Of a stretch of DNA of 64,000 nt, positions 34,415 to 43,406 are shown in pieces; position 1 is the first letter of the stretch; the number at the start of each line of letters is the position of its first letter. Where the stretch lies: contig JBCCGG010000001.1 of the NCBI GenBank assembly GCA_039029395.1, positions 62,001 to 126,000 of the forward strand, in the 5' to 3' direction. The translations under genes and the position numbers were made by a program. This DNA comes from JBCCGG01 sp039029395 (GTDB lineage Bacteria; Pseudomonadota; Alphaproteobacteria; Kiloniellales; JAKSDN01). The notes below the pieces were generated by a model, which did not search any database, had not been told where the DNA came from, and worked only from the letters and a program-made list of their open reading frames with translations.

Positions 34415-34705
34415 TCAACCGCCGCCGACACGCATCAGGTGCTTGGCTAGCTCGCCTTGAAAGGCTGTGGCCTCTGCCTCGGAACAACCGACGCAGTTCA
34501 CCTCCACGTGGGTCATGGGTAAATCGAGCGAGCCGAGCTTACGGTTTCCTTCGTAGGAAAGGGTGAGGATGAAGCGCTTGTCCTGGTCGCGTACGACGAT
34601 CACGTCCCCCGACACCTCGAAGTCGTGGTGCCCGAGCGCCGAGACCAGCTCCCGAAGGCACTCTTGAAGGGTGCCCTGCATATCGTGGGTTTGCGTGAAC
34701 GACAT
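34415..34705 (-). CDS. Small conserved protein of unknown function
   Basis: 96 residues, soluble, no signal peptide. It has an even mix of charged and hydrophobic residues, two Cys in NCVGCSEAEA and the start QTHDMQGTLQECLRELVSALG. GGAGGAG sits before the ATG, supporting it. No family recognised. It is divergent from the cyd genes and convergent with the metallo-hydrolase. Confidence 0.65.
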   Translation of the reverse strand: MSFTQTHDMQGTLQECLRELVSALGHHDFEVSGDVIVVRDQDKRFILTLSYEGNRKLGSLDLPMTHVEVNCVGCSEAEATAFQGELAKHLMRVGGG

Positions 34706-34846
34706 CCTCGCTCCTCCTCTGTCCCGCTCTGAACGGCCCGGTTGAAAGCCCCGATAGAAGCCTAATGCCCCCAGCGCCTTCCGCCAACCCGTTTTCGCGC
34801 CCGAGAATCACCGGGCCGCCGCTCACGAGAAGAGCGCCCGCTGGGA

Positions 34847-35122
34847 GTGCCGGCGCCGGACTTAGCGATTGACCCACCCGTCGCAACGCCGCAGACTCCT
34901 CCCTTGCCGAACCGCAAGACAGTATCGAGAGAGTTTGACGAGGGCCTCGTGAAGGCGCACCGCCCATTGATCCGGGAGATCTCGGCCGCGCTACTGTTTA
35001 AAGTGGCAGGCTTGCTCGTGCTTTTCGTGCTCTTCTTCTCGCCGTCCAAGCGCGTCGACGTGACGCCCGAGAGCTTGGGCGAGGTCATGATCGGGCCGTC
35101 TCAGGAATCCGGGAAACCTTAG
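34847..35122 (+). CDS. cydP: Cytochrome oxidase small subunit CydP-like
   Basis: 91 residues, GTG start with GGGA nearby. A Pro-rich N-terminus leads to LIREISAALLFKVAGLLVLFVLFFSP, a single membrane span, then KRVDVTPESLG. The RE-I...LL-K...FFSP..R..VTP pattern and the place directly before cydA are those of CydP, a small accessory of bd oxidases. The first 25 residues may not be translated; later starts are possible. Confidence 0.6.
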   Translation: MPAPDLAIDPPVATPQTPPLPNRKTVSREFDEGLVKAHRPLIREISAALLFKVAGLLVLFVLFFSPSKRVDVTPESLGEVMIGPSQESGKP

Positions 35123-35125
35123 GCG

Positions 35126-36694
35126 ATGATCGATTTCGAAACGGTGGATCTCTCGCGCCTACAGTTCGCTCTGACCGCGCTCTACCACTTCCTCTTCGTG
35201 CCGCTCACCATGGGCCTTGCTTGGCTGTTGGTGATCATGGAGAGCGTCTACGTGATGACCGGGCGCGAGATCTGGCGCCAGATGACCAAGTTCTGGGGCC
35301 TGCTGTTCGGCATCAACTTCGCCATGGGTGTGGCCACCGGCATCACCATGGAGTTCCAGTTCGGCACCAACTGGGCCTACTACTCCCACTTCGTTGGCGA
35401 CATCTTCGGCGCGCCGCTCGCGATCGAGGGCCTTATGGCCTTCTTCATGGAGGCGACCTTCGTCGGCCTGTTCTTCTTCGGCTGGGAGCGGCTCTCCAAG
35501 GTCGGCCACCTTTTCGTCACCTGGATGGTCGCCATCGGCACCAATTTCTCGGCCATGTGGATTCTGGTCGCCAACGCCTGGATGCAGCACCCGGTCGGCG
35601 CCGAGTTCAATCCCGAGACACTGCGCATGGAGGTCACCTCCTTCTCCGAGATGTTCTTCAGCATCGTGGCGCAGGCCAAGTTCGTGCACACGGTCTCGGC
35701 CGGTTATGTGACCGGCTCGGTCTTCGTGATCTCGATCAGCGCCTACTACCTGCTGCGCGGCCGCAACATCGCCTTTGCCAAGCGCTCCATGACGGTCGCC
35801 GCCAGTTTCGGGCTGGCCTCCGCCCTTTCGGTCGTGGTGTTGGGCGACGAGAGCGGCTACACCACCTCGGAGCACCAGCGCATGAAGCTGGCGGCGATCG
35901 AGGCGGAGTGGGAGACCCACGAGCCCCCGGCCGGCTTCAATGTGGTTGCCTGGCCGGACATGGATAAGCGCGAGAATACATTCGAGTTCAAGATTCCCTG
36001 GCTCCTCGGCCTAATCGCCACGCGCTCGATCGACGGTAAGGTGGAAGGCATCAACGACCTTGTCGAGCTCGCCAAGCTGAGGATCAAGCAAGGCATCACC
36101 GGATACGAGGGCCTCAAGCGCTACCGAGAGGATCCGGACGACGATCTGGCGCGCCAGGACATGGAGGCGAACTCACGCTTTATCGGCTATGCGCTTCTGC
36201 TCAAGCGTTACCGGGAGGATGTGGAGAACGCCACGGAAGCGGAGATCGCGCAGGCGGCTTGGGACACCGTGCCCGACGTGCCGGTGCTGTTCTGGGCCTT
36301 CCGGGTCATGGCCGGCTTGGGCTTCTACTTCATCGCCTTTTTCGCCTTCGCCTTTTATATCACCTGCCGGCTGCAGCATACGCGGCGTCGCTGGTTCCTC
36401 TGGGTGTGCCTCTTCACCTTGCCGACGCCTTGGATCGCCGCCGAGCTCGGCTGGATCGTCGCCGAGTATGGCCGCCAGCCCTGGATCATCGAGGGCATCA
36501 TGCCGACCTTTATGGGGGTCTCGGCGGTCAGCGCCGGGCAGGTCTGGTTCAGCCTGATCGGCTTCGTGATCTTCTACAGCGTCTTGGCCCTGGTCGATGT
36601 CTTCCTGCTGGTCAAATACGTGCGCAAGGGGCCCGAGGGCACCTACGGAGCGCCAGCAGCTGGTCCCAGAGCCGTGCCGGAGGCAGCCGAATGA
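35126..36694 (+). CDS. cydA: Cytochrome bd ubiquinol oxidase subunit I CydA
   Basis: Carries the three haems and the quinol site of the high-affinity terminal oxidase. 522 residues, like E. coli. Haem-ligand His21 lies in TALYHFLFVP; the long Q-loop (about 240-395) with KLAAIEAEWETHEP and ATRSIDG is of the E. coli type, not the short CIO type, and GRQPW is near 448. It starts 3 bases after the CydP-like gene and precedes cydB. Confidence 0.97.
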   Translation: MIDFETVDLSRLQFALTALYHFLFVPLTMGLAWLLVIMESVYVMTGREIWRQMTKFWGLLFGINFAMGVATGITMEFQFGTNWAYYSHFVGDIFGAPLAIEGLMAFFMEATFVGLFFFGWERLSKVGHLFVTWMVAIGTNFSAMWILVANAWMQHPVGAEFNPETLRMEVTSFSEMFFSIVAQAKFVHTVSAGYVTGSVFVISISAYYLLRGRNIAFAKRSMTVAASFGLASALSVVVLGDESGYTTSEHQRMKLAAIEAEWETHEPPAGFNVVAWPDMDKRENTFEFKIPWLLGLIATRSIDGKVEGINDLVELAKLRIKQGITGYEGLKRYREDPDDDLARQDMEANSRFIGYALLLKRYREDVENATEAEIAQAAWDTVPDVPVLFWAFRVMAGLGFYFIAFFAFAFYITCRLQHTRRRWFLWVCLFTLPTPWIAAELGWIVAEYGRQPWIIEGIMPTFMGVSAVSAGQVWFSLIGFVIFYSVLALVDVFLLVKYVRKGPEGTYGAPAAGPRAVPEAAE

Positions 36695-36721
36695 CCGGGA
36701 GCCAGGGCAAGGAGCGGCGCC

Positions 36722-37855
36722 ATGCTGCTTGACTACGAAACTCTTAGGGTCATCTGGTGGCTGCTCCTGGGCGTGCTGCTGATCGCCTTCGCGGTGATGG
36801 ACGGCTTTGACCTGGGGGTCGGAATTCTCCTGCCCTTCGTCGCGCGGCGCGACGCCGAGCGGCGGGTTGCGATCAACACCGTCGGCCCGGTCTGGGAGGG
36901 CAACCAGGTCTGGCTGATCCTCGGCGCCGGCGCGATCTTCGCCGCCTGGCCGCCGCTCTACGCGACCGCCTTCTCCGGCTTCTACATCGCCATGTTTCTG
37001 GCTCTGGCTGCTCTGATCCTGCGCCCGGTGGGCTTCAAGTTCCGCAGCAAAGTGGCCGATCCGCGCTGGCGCCGCCTGTGGGACTCCTGCCTTTTCGTGG
37101 GCGGCTTCGTGCCGGCCCTGATTTTTGGGGTCGCGGTCGGCAACGCGATCCAGGGCGTGCCCTTCCGCTTCGACGACAGGCTGCTGTCGATCTACGAGGG
37201 CGGCTTCTTCGGCCTGCTCAACCCCTTCGGCCTGTTGGCCGGAATCACCAGCGTGGCCATGTTGAGCGCCCATGGCGCTTGCTACCTGGCGGCCAAGACC
37301 GAGGAACCGGTGGCGAGCCGGGCCCGGCGCGCCGGCGGCATCGCGGCGGTGGTCTTCCTGGTGGTCTTCTCGCTTGCCGGGCTCTGGGTCCTACTGGGTC
37401 TGGAGGGCTACCGGCTGGTCAGTGAAGCCCAACCCAACGGCCCCTCCAACCCCTTGGGCAAGGAGGTGGTGCGTGAACCTTGGGTTACGGTGTACGGTGA
37501 CCGCCCTTGGGCCTTCGCGGCGCCATTGCTTGGCTTAATCGGGGTCGGGCTTGGCGCTCTCCTGTTGCGCGCGGGCCGGGCCAAGGCGGCGCTGGTCGCC
37601 AACGGCGCGGGCATCGCCGGGGTGGTGGCGACGCCGGGTCTGTTGATGTTTCCCTTCATCCTGCCCTCGTCACTCGAGCCGGGCAGCAGCTTGATGGTCT
37701 GGGACGCCTCCTCGAGCCAATTGACCCTTCTCATCATGCTGATCGCTACGGTGATCTTTCTGCCTTTGATCATCCTCTACACCTCCTGGGTCTACCACGT
37801 GATGCGCGGCAAGGTGACCGAGGAGGATGTCGAGTCGAGCGACAGCGCCTACTGA
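36722..37855 (+). CDS. cydB: Cytochrome bd ubiquinol oxidase subunit II CydB
   Basis: Haem-free partner of CydA, with eight or nine membrane segments. 377 residues; MDGFDLGVGILLPF, GPVWEGNQVWLI and RPVGFKFRSK are conserved markers. GGAGCGG before the ATG. Together with cydA and cydX it makes a complete oxidase; assembly genes cydDC are not in the window. Confidence 0.97.
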   Translation: MLLDYETLRVIWWLLLGVLLIAFAVMDGFDLGVGILLPFVARRDAERRVAINTVGPVWEGNQVWLILGAGAIFAAWPPLYATAFSGFYIAMFLALAALILRPVGFKFRSKVADPRWRRLWDSCLFVGGFVPALIFGVAVGNAIQGVPFRFDDRLLSIYEGGFFGLLNPFGLLAGITSVAMLSAHGACYLAAKTEEPVASRARRAGGIAAVVFLVVFSLAGLWVLLGLEGYRLVSEAQPNGPSNPLGKEVVREPWVTVYGDRPWAFAAPLLGLIGVGLGALLLRAGRAKAALVANGAGIAGVVATPGLLMFPFILPSSLEPGSSLMVWDASSSQLTLLIMLIATVIFLPLIILYTSWVYHVMRGKVTEEDVESSDSAY

Positions 37856-37879
37856 GCCGACGGAAAGGACGCGCACGCC

Positions 37880-37990
37880 ATGTGGTACTTCGCTTGGGTT
37901 CTGGGTCTTGGCCTGGCGGTCAGCTTCGCGATTCTCAATGCCATGTGGCTGGAAGCCCGCGACGTTCCGCCGGAGGACGAGCCGAGCTGA
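37880..37990 (+). CDS. cydX: Cytochrome bd small subunit CydX
   Basis: 36 codons, too short for most gene finders. The protein starts MWYFAWVLGLGLAVSFAILN and continues with AMWLE, the typical CydX opening and single membrane span that stabilises the CydA haems, then an acidic tail. GGAAAGGA at 37862-37869 precedes the ATG, and it lies 24 bases after cydB. Confidence 0.93.
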   Translation: MWYFAWVLGLGLAVSFAILNAMWLEARDVPPEDEPS

Positions 37991-38020
37991 GCGGCCGCCG
38001 GTCCCGCGCCCAGATCCGCC

Positions 38021-38251
38021 ATGGAGCGGCCCCATCGCACCTATCGCAAGCTTCTGACCGCGCCGAGGGTCACCCGCATTGCGGTCGGCCTACTGCTGGT
38101 GATCGGCGGCTTCTTCGCCATCCTGCCGGTCTTTGGGCTTTGGATGATCCCGCTGGGTCTCGTCATCATGTTCTTCGAGGCTCCCTGGGTGCGCGAAAAA
38201 TGGCGGGCCGCGCGGGCCTGGTGGAAGGCGCGCAAACCTAAGGCGAGATAA
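38021..38251 (+). CDS. Small two-segment membrane protein (PGPGW-like)
   Basis: 76 residues. Two close hydrophobic segments (about 17-30 and 37-50) with LLLVIGGFFAILPVFGLWMIPLGL, then a basic Trp/Arg/Lys-rich tail. This resembles PGPGW-type putative membrane proteins. It follows cydX by 30 bases; any link to the oxidase is unproven. It overlaps the APP1-like gene on the other strand by 14 bases. Confidence 0.7.
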   Translation: MERPHRTYRKLLTAPRVTRIAVGLLLVIGGFFAILPVFGLWMIPLGLVIMFFEAPWVREKWRAARAWWKARKPKAR

Positions 38252-39305
38252 CCGCGGGGTCGTCGAACAGGGTCCACCGGGTCGCCTCCAGCCCGGCGAA
38301 GGCGGATTGGTAGCGCGCGGCCGTGGCCTTTTCCTGTATCACCTTCCGGATGTAGATGTGGCGGATGCGCTGGGGATGATGCCGGGCGATCTGGCCATAG
38401 ATCTCCGGGTCCAGCTCGCCGGAATCTCCGATCAGGACGAAGTCCCGCTCCGGGAAGGCGGCCAGAAGGCCTTCGATGATCGGAGGTTTCGTTTCGAGAG
38501 ACGACTTGATCAGATTGAGGAAGCTGCGGTCCTTGACGCGAAAGTCCTTCAGATGGAACGAGCCGGGCGGAAACCCGGCCTCCGTCATAAAGGCGGCAAG
38601 CGGCTCATAGAGTTGCCAAGGCGAAGAGGAGACGTAGTGGTACACCGTGTCTTCGTTGTTTCCCGCGAAGCGCGCGTAGGCCGCGGCCATACCCGGCACG
38701 GCTTCGAAAGGATTCAAGAAGGTGTTGGCCACAAGCGCTTGCTTATCGGTGACCTCGCTGATTTTAAGGGTGTCGTCGATGTCCGAGACGATCGAGAGGC
38801 CCCGTTGCGCCACCATGATGGCGCGGCCGGTGAAGCGACGCTCGTCGGCCTCGGGCAGGCGCGCCGCGTAACTCATCAAGAAGCTCGCGGTCTCGTCGCT
38901 CGTGCCCCGGCGTTCGAGCGTGATCTCGCCTTTCAGGTGGCCGTTGGCGCCGCTCGGCCCAAGGCTCTCCGGTGACAGTGTGGTTCGAACCCGCTTGCCG
39001 CGCTCGTTGTCGACCAGGAACCAGCGGGCGCGCGCCTTGAAGGTCTCCGAGCCGGCGGCGTCCTCCGTCAGGCCCAGAGCGCGGGCCAAGGCCGCCAGTG
39101 TCGCCCGCCGAGCCATGGAGTCTGCCTCCGGTTCGAAGACCCAGGCGTGGATCGGCAGGTGCCAGCCGCTCCGGTCTTCGCTCAAGCGCCCGGCCGTCGG
39201 GAAGAAGACGATGTCCTCGTCCCGTTTGATCGGTGATGCAAAGAGGCTCGAGCTGATCATGAGCGTCGAACAAAAGATTAAGCCGGATTTGGCAAGTCTG
39301 GTCAA
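38238..39305 (-). CDS. APP1-type phosphatase (DUF2183), exported
   Basis: About 355 residues with HAD-type motif SDIDDTLKISEV near the middle and GDSGELDPEIY near the end, the hallmarks of the APP1/DUF2183 family (phosphatidate phosphatase in yeast). An N-terminal hydrophobic stretch ending SSSLFASP looks like a signal peptide. The start is uncertain: the longest frame reaches 39458 but overlaps the divergent APH-like gene; I chose TTG 39305 since it gives a proper basic-then-hydrophobic leader. In bacteria the substrate is unknown. Confidence 0.8.
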   Translation of the reverse strand: MTRLAKSGLIFCSTLMISSSLFASPIKRDEDIVFFPTAGRLSEDRSGWHLPIHAWVFEPEADSMARRATLAALARALGLTEDAAGSETFKARARWFLVDNERGKRVRTTLSPESLGPSGANGHLKGEITLERRGTSDETASFLMSYAARLPEADERRFTGRAIMVAQRGLSIVSDIDDTLKISEVTDKQALVANTFLNPFEAVPGMAAAYARFAGNNEDTVYHYVSSSPWQLYEPLAAFMTEAGFPPGSFHLKDFRVKDRSFLNLIKSSLETKPPIIEGLLAAFPERDFVLIGDSGELDPEIYGQIARHHPQRIRHIYIRKVIQEKATAARYQSAFAGLEATRWTLFDDPAVISP

Positions 39306-39405
39306 AGCGTTGCCCCAAGGCTTTTTCGACCCTACCCCTATAGTAGCGAAGTGCGCAGCCTGTGTATAACCTGCCAGGCGATAACATGATTTTCGCTGCG
39401 GAGGT

Positions 39406-40368
39406 ATGCAAATCAACGACATGCCCGACGTGCCTGACGAGGAGACGGTTGGGGCCATGGCTCGGGAGATCTTGGCCGATAGCGCTCTAGTCTCACGCTT
39501 TCCAACCGGCCTCAGGCACTTCGTCTTTCAGGTCGCGAGCGCGCAAGGCAAAAGGATCGTAGTGCGCGTCTCGCGCCGAGAAGATGTTTCTGTGGTGCGG
39601 GACTCGATCTATTGGTCGGACATGCTGCGACCCCTAGAGATTCCCTTGCCAGAGCTGTTGTACGCCGACGCAACGATGTCTCGTCATCCCTATCCATTTG
39701 TGATCCTGGAGCGCCTGCCAGGCCGTGATCTTGAATTCGTGATCGGAGATCTGTCACGAGAAGCGCTCGGGCGCCTGGTTCGCCGTCTGTCGGACCTGCA
39801 GACCATCGTGGCCGAGCTTCCCTTGGGGCAAGGTTATGGCTTCGCAGCTCGTTTGGAGGGACCCTTTGCGCACGACAGCTGGAACGACTCCATTGCCGGT
39901 TCTTTGGCGCGCTGCAGAAAACAGATCCGCAGCGCGAGCATTCTGAGCGAACGCTATGCCGACCGTGTCGAAGCGGTTTCAGAAAGACTGGTAGACTACT
40001 TCGCGGAGGTGCCGCCCGTTCCATTCTTGCATGACATCACGACAAAGAACGTAATCGTTCATGATGCGCATCTGAGCGGCATCGTTGATGTAGATGATCT
40101 TTGTTTCGGCGATCCTCTGTTTCTTATTGGGCTCATTCGTGTCGCCTTGCTGGCGAATGACCACAACCTAGAGTACGCAGACGCATGGCTTGATGTTCTT
40201 CGTCCCGACCGAAACCAGCGAGAAGCACTCGATTTCTATACCGCGCTGTTCTGCCTAGATTTCATGGCCGAGCTCGGCCACAGGTTCAATCGCGCTGAGC
40301 CGGCCCCGGTTGAGATTGCTTATATCGAACATTTAAAGAGTTTCTTTGATTACTATCTAGTATGTTAG
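39406..40368 (+). CDS. Aminoglycoside phosphotransferase-like kinase (APH fold)
   Basis: 320 residues with the kinase catalytic loop variant FLHDITTKNVIV (His209, Asp210, Asn215) and the metal-binding GIVDVDDLCFGDP, and RIVVRVSR as the ATP lysine/arginine region near 50. The general APH/choline-kinase fold is clear, the substrate is not: such genes also act on sugars, homoserine or choline. Its composition is slightly AT-richer than its neighbours and it uses more non-GC3 codons, which hints at later arrival. Divergent from the APP1-like gene. Confidence 0.8.
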   Translation: MQINDMPDVPDEETVGAMAREILADSALVSRFPTGLRHFVFQVASAQGKRIVVRVSRREDVSVVRDSIYWSDMLRPLEIPLPELLYADATMSRHPYPFVILERLPGRDLEFVIGDLSREALGRLVRRLSDLQTIVAELPLGQGYGFAARLEGPFAHDSWNDSIAGSLARCRKQIRSASILSERYADRVEAVSERLVDYFAEVPPVPFLHDITTKNVIVHDAHLSGIVDVDDLCFGDPLFLIGLIRVALLANDHNLEYADAWLDVLRPDRNQREALDFYTALFCLDFMAELGHRFNRAEPAPVEIAYIEHLKSFFDYYLVC

Positions 40369-40462
40369 CTGGCTTTGGCTTGTCACGGACCGGTCAGTCT
40401 AACTGAAGGGTACGCGCGACTTGTCTGTGGCTCGATATGGTAGGCTCCTTGCGGGAGGGTTG

Positions 40463-41458
40463 ATGGGCCGAGACACGTCGAAACCAAGAATGAAAAGCGG
40501 CAAGCTGGTCGCCGATTACAAGCTCGCGCCATCGGAGATGACGGAGCGCGTGACACCGGCGGCCAACCTTTTCGTGTTGGCGCACATGGGGATTCCCGAG
40601 GTCGAGCTGTCGGGCTGGAGCGTAACCATCGACGGCTTGGTCGAGCGGCCGCTGGCGCTCTCCCTCGAGCAGTTGCGGCGCCGTCCCAAGCGGGTGATCG
40701 AAGCGGTGCACAAGTGCGCGGGCAGCCCGCTCAAGCCGACCGTGCCGACCCGTCAGGTCGCAAATGTCCGATGGGGCGGCGCCGATCTACAAAATCTCCT
40801 GGGCGAAGCGGGCATCAAGGCCGACGCGACCCATCTTTGGGCCAGCGGATTGGATCACGGATCCTTCGCCGGCGAGGCGCAGGATTGCTATCTGAAAGAT
40901 GTGCCTTTGTCGCGGCTTGCCGCGGCGGACCTGCTGATCGCCTATGAGCTCAATGGCGCGCCGCTTTCCGAACGCCACGGTGCCCCGGCGCGTCTGGTGG
41001 TGCCGGGCTTCTACGGCACCAACAGCGTGAAATGGCTTCGACGGATCCATCTTGCCGCGCGGCGCGCCGACAGCCTCTTCACCAACAGGCTCTACAACGA
41101 CCCGGTGCCGGGCGCAGCATCGAGGCAACCGGTCTGGGCCATCGCGCCGGAAAGCGTGATCGTCTCGCCGCGGCCCGGTGGTGTCCTGCCGGGCGGCCCG
41201 ACCGAAGTTTGGGGTTGGGCCTGGTCCGATGGGGCCGTGCGCGGGGTGGAGGTCAGCGTCGACGGGGGCCGCACCTGGCACGCCGCCGATGTCGAAGCGC
41301 GACGCCAAAGATCTTGGCAGAGGTTCAGCTACAGATGGCTTGCGGATGTTCCGGGTGATTTCGAGCTTTGCAGCCGAGCAGCGGACGCGGACGGTCAGGG
41401 CCAGCCCATGGCCGACGCACGAAATGCCGTGCACAAGGTTCGGGTTACCGTCGCGTGA
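40463..41458 (+). CDS. Sulfite-oxidase-like molybdopterin oxidoreductase
   Basis: 331 residues. Molybdopterin domain with the molybdenum-ligand cysteine Cys85 in VHKCAGSP (plant/animal sulfite oxidase motif region), DHGSFAGEAQDCYLKDVPL, and GFYGTNSVKWLRRI; a C-terminal dimerisation domain with WGWAWSDGAVRGVEVSVDGG follows. No Tat or Sec leader is visible, so it may be cytoplasmic, unlike most periplasmic bacterial SorA/MsrP types. GGGAGGG lies 4 bases before ATG 40463. No partner cytochrome is adjacent. Confidence 0.87.
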   Translation: MGRDTSKPRMKSGKLVADYKLAPSEMTERVTPAANLFVLAHMGIPEVELSGWSVTIDGLVERPLALSLEQLRRRPKRVIEAVHKCAGSPLKPTVPTRQVANVRWGGADLQNLLGEAGIKADATHLWASGLDHGSFAGEAQDCYLKDVPLSRLAAADLLIAYELNGAPLSERHGAPARLVVPGFYGTNSVKWLRRIHLAARRADSLFTNRLYNDPVPGAASRQPVWAIAPESVIVSPRPGGVLPGGPTEVWGWAWSDGAVRGVEVSVDGGRTWHAADVEARRQRSWQRFSYRWLADVPGDFELCSRAADADGQGQPMADARNAVHKVRVTVA

Positions 41459-41483
41459 AGACGGCCCGTTGCGCGCGGCTGCG

Positions 41484-41513
41484 TTGCGGTTTCGGTCCAG
41501 CCCGCTCTATACT
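41484..41513 (+). promoter_or_regulatory. Promoter candidate for the alpha-E gene
   Basis: TTGCGG (41484-41489), 18-base spacer, TATACT (41508-41513), about 33 bases before the GTG start of the alpha-E gene. Confidence 0.5.
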
Positions 41514-41545
41514 GGGCCGATGGGGACTAATTCCGGACCAGCATC

Positions 41546-42526
41546 GTGACCAGCCTGCTCGCGCGCTACGCCGAGGCGGCTTTTTGGATGGCCCGCTATA
41601 TGGAGCGCGCGGAGAACATGGCGCGTATCCTGGACGTCAACGAGACCTTCAGCCGAGATAGCCGAGGCGCCCAGAATTGGCGCTCGATCATCGAGCTTTA
41701 TGCCGATGACGAGGCCTTCTTCGCAAGCCATGACGAGGCCAGCGCCAAGAACGTGATCCAATTCTATCTGCTCGATGACGAGCACCCGGGCTCGGTGCGC
41801 GCCTCGGTGCGTATGGCGCGGGAGAACGCCCGCAGTCTGCGCCCCTGGATCTCGACCGAGATGTGGGTCCAGCTCAACGTCTTCTATAACCGCCTGCGCG
41901 CGCTCGGGCCCGACGACGTCAGCACCCATCGCCTGGCGCGTCTGTGCAACATCATCAAGGAGTCGGTACAGACCCACACCGGGATCACCGAGGGCACCTT
42001 CTATCGGGACGAGAGCTGGTACTTCTACCGGCTTGGCCGACAGATCGAGCGCGCCGACCAGACCACCCGCCTGCTCGACGTGAAGTACCACCTGCTGCTG
42101 CCCGACGTGGCCTCGGTCGGTTCCTCGGTCGACTTGAGCCAGTGGAACGCGCTTTTGCGATCGACGGCCGGCTTCCACGCCTTTCGCCGCGTCCATCCGC
42201 GCGGCCTCTCGCCCGACCGGGTCGCCAGCTTCCTGCTGTTCAACCGGGGCTTTCCGCGTTCCCTGCGCGTCAGCGTCGCGGAGCTCGCCTTCCGGCTCGG
42301 CGACTTGCGCGAGAAATTCGACCTGGAGGGCGGCGCCCGCGCTCAGGAAAACCTGGAGAGCCTACGCCGGCGCCTGGACGAGGAGTCCATCGAGGCGGTC
42401 ATCGCCGGTGGTCTGCACGAGTATCTGGATGCCATCCAGCTCGAGCTGATCGCCATTGGCGCCGAGCTGGGCCGCGACTTTTTTGGTTGGGCACCGCTCG
42501 AGGCGCAGGCCCAGGGCCAGGCTTGA
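41546..42526 (+). CDS. Alpha-E domain protein
   Basis: 326 residues, all helical, opening with LLARYAEAAFWMARYMERAENMARIL, the alpha-E (COG2307) signature. These proteins commonly sit with a circularly permuted ATP-grasp protein and a transglutaminase-like protein in a putative peptide-modifying system; neither is adjacent here. A GTG start fits the family's N-terminus. The next gene, bpt, follows after 44 bases. Confidence 0.9.
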   Translation: MTSLLARYAEAAFWMARYMERAENMARILDVNETFSRDSRGAQNWRSIIELYADDEAFFASHDEASAKNVIQFYLLDDEHPGSVRASVRMARENARSLRPWISTEMWVQLNVFYNRLRALGPDDVSTHRLARLCNIIKESVQTHTGITEGTFYRDESWYFYRLGRQIERADQTTRLLDVKYHLLLPDVASVGSSVDLSQWNALLRSTAGFHAFRRVHPRGLSPDRVASFLLFNRGFPRSLRVSVAELAFRLGDLREKFDLEGGARAQENLESLRRRLDEESIEAVIAGGLHEYLDAIQLELIAIGAELGRDFFGWAPLEAQAQGQA

Positions 42527-42570
42527 AAGTCTGGACGCAGGCCCCCTCGCGCGGCTAGCTTAGCTCTGTC

Positions 42571-43317
42571 ATGGACGCAGCCAGCAAAGATCGGATCATC
42601 CGCAAGAGCGCCGGTGCCCGCCAGGTGTTCTATGCCTTGATGGAGACCGGCTGCCCCTACCTGCCCGGGTTCAAGGAGCGCAAGCTGCTGACTGAAATCC
42701 AGTCGCGAAATGGGCGGGACGTGTACAATCTGCTATCAAGAGCCGGCTTTCGGCGCAGCCATAACTTCGCCTATCGGCCGGCTTGCAGCGGGTGCCAGGC
42801 TTGCGTGCCGGTGCGGGTGCGCGCCCGGGAATTCGCGCCGAGCCGATCGTTCCAGCGCATCCTGCGGCTCAACCGGACGCTCGAGATCACGGAGTGCCCG
42901 GCCAGGGCGACCGCCGAGCAGTACCGCCTCTTCGCCCGCTACCTGGACCGACGCCATCAGGACGGCGAGATGGCCGGCATGACCAATGGCGACTACCGGG
43001 CGATGGTCGAGGAGACCGTTCTGGACACCCGGATCATGGAGTACCGCACCCCCGAGGGCGAGCTGGTCGCGGCGTGCCTGGCCGATTGGCTCGATGACGG
43101 GCCTTCGGCGGTTTACAGCTTCTTCGAGCCCAATCTGGGCCGCCTGGGACTTGGCAACCTCATGGTGCTGAAGCTGATCGAGTCCGCGTGCGCCCGCGGC
43201 CTGCCCCATGTCTACCTGGGCTATTGGATCGGGAAATCGCCCAAGATGGCCTACAAGGCCAGGTTTCGTCCGATCGAGGGCCTGGGCCCGGACGGCTGGC
43301 AAGTGCTTCAAGCCTAG
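42571..43317 (+). CDS. bpt: Aspartate/glutamate leucyltransferase Bpt
   Basis: Transfers Leu from Leu-tRNA to N-terminal Asp or Glu of proteins in the N-degron pathway, marking them for ClpS/ClpAP. 248 residues; the cysteine cluster CSGCQACVPVRV, ETGCPYLPGFKERK near the start and the GNAT-like YLGYWIGKSPKMAYKARFRP at the end are diagnostic of the ATE/Bpt family. clpS is not in the window. Confidence 0.95.
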   Translation: MDAASKDRIIRKSAGARQVFYALMETGCPYLPGFKERKLLTEIQSRNGRDVYNLLSRAGFRRSHNFAYRPACSGCQACVPVRVRAREFAPSRSFQRILRLNRTLEITECPARATAEQYRLFARYLDRRHQDGEMAGMTNGDYRAMVEETVLDTRIMEYRTPEGELVAACLADWLDDGPSAVYSFFEPNLGRLGLGNLMVLKLIESACARGLPHVYLGYWIGKSPKMAYKARFRPIEGLGPDGWQVLQA

Positions 43318-43330
43318 GTGGGCGGCTCGG

Positions 43331-43359
43331 TTGCGCGCCCAGGCCGGGCGCCCTATGCT
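43331..43359 (+). promoter_or_regulatory. Promoter candidate for the TRAP binding protein
   Basis: TTGCGC (43331-43336), 17-base spacer, TATGCT (43354-43359), about 48 bases before the start of the binding-protein gene. Confidence 0.5.
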
Positions 43360-43406
43360 CCCCACCGGCCTGACGTGACGGTCAACCGAATGGGGAGAAG
43401 AGAGCA

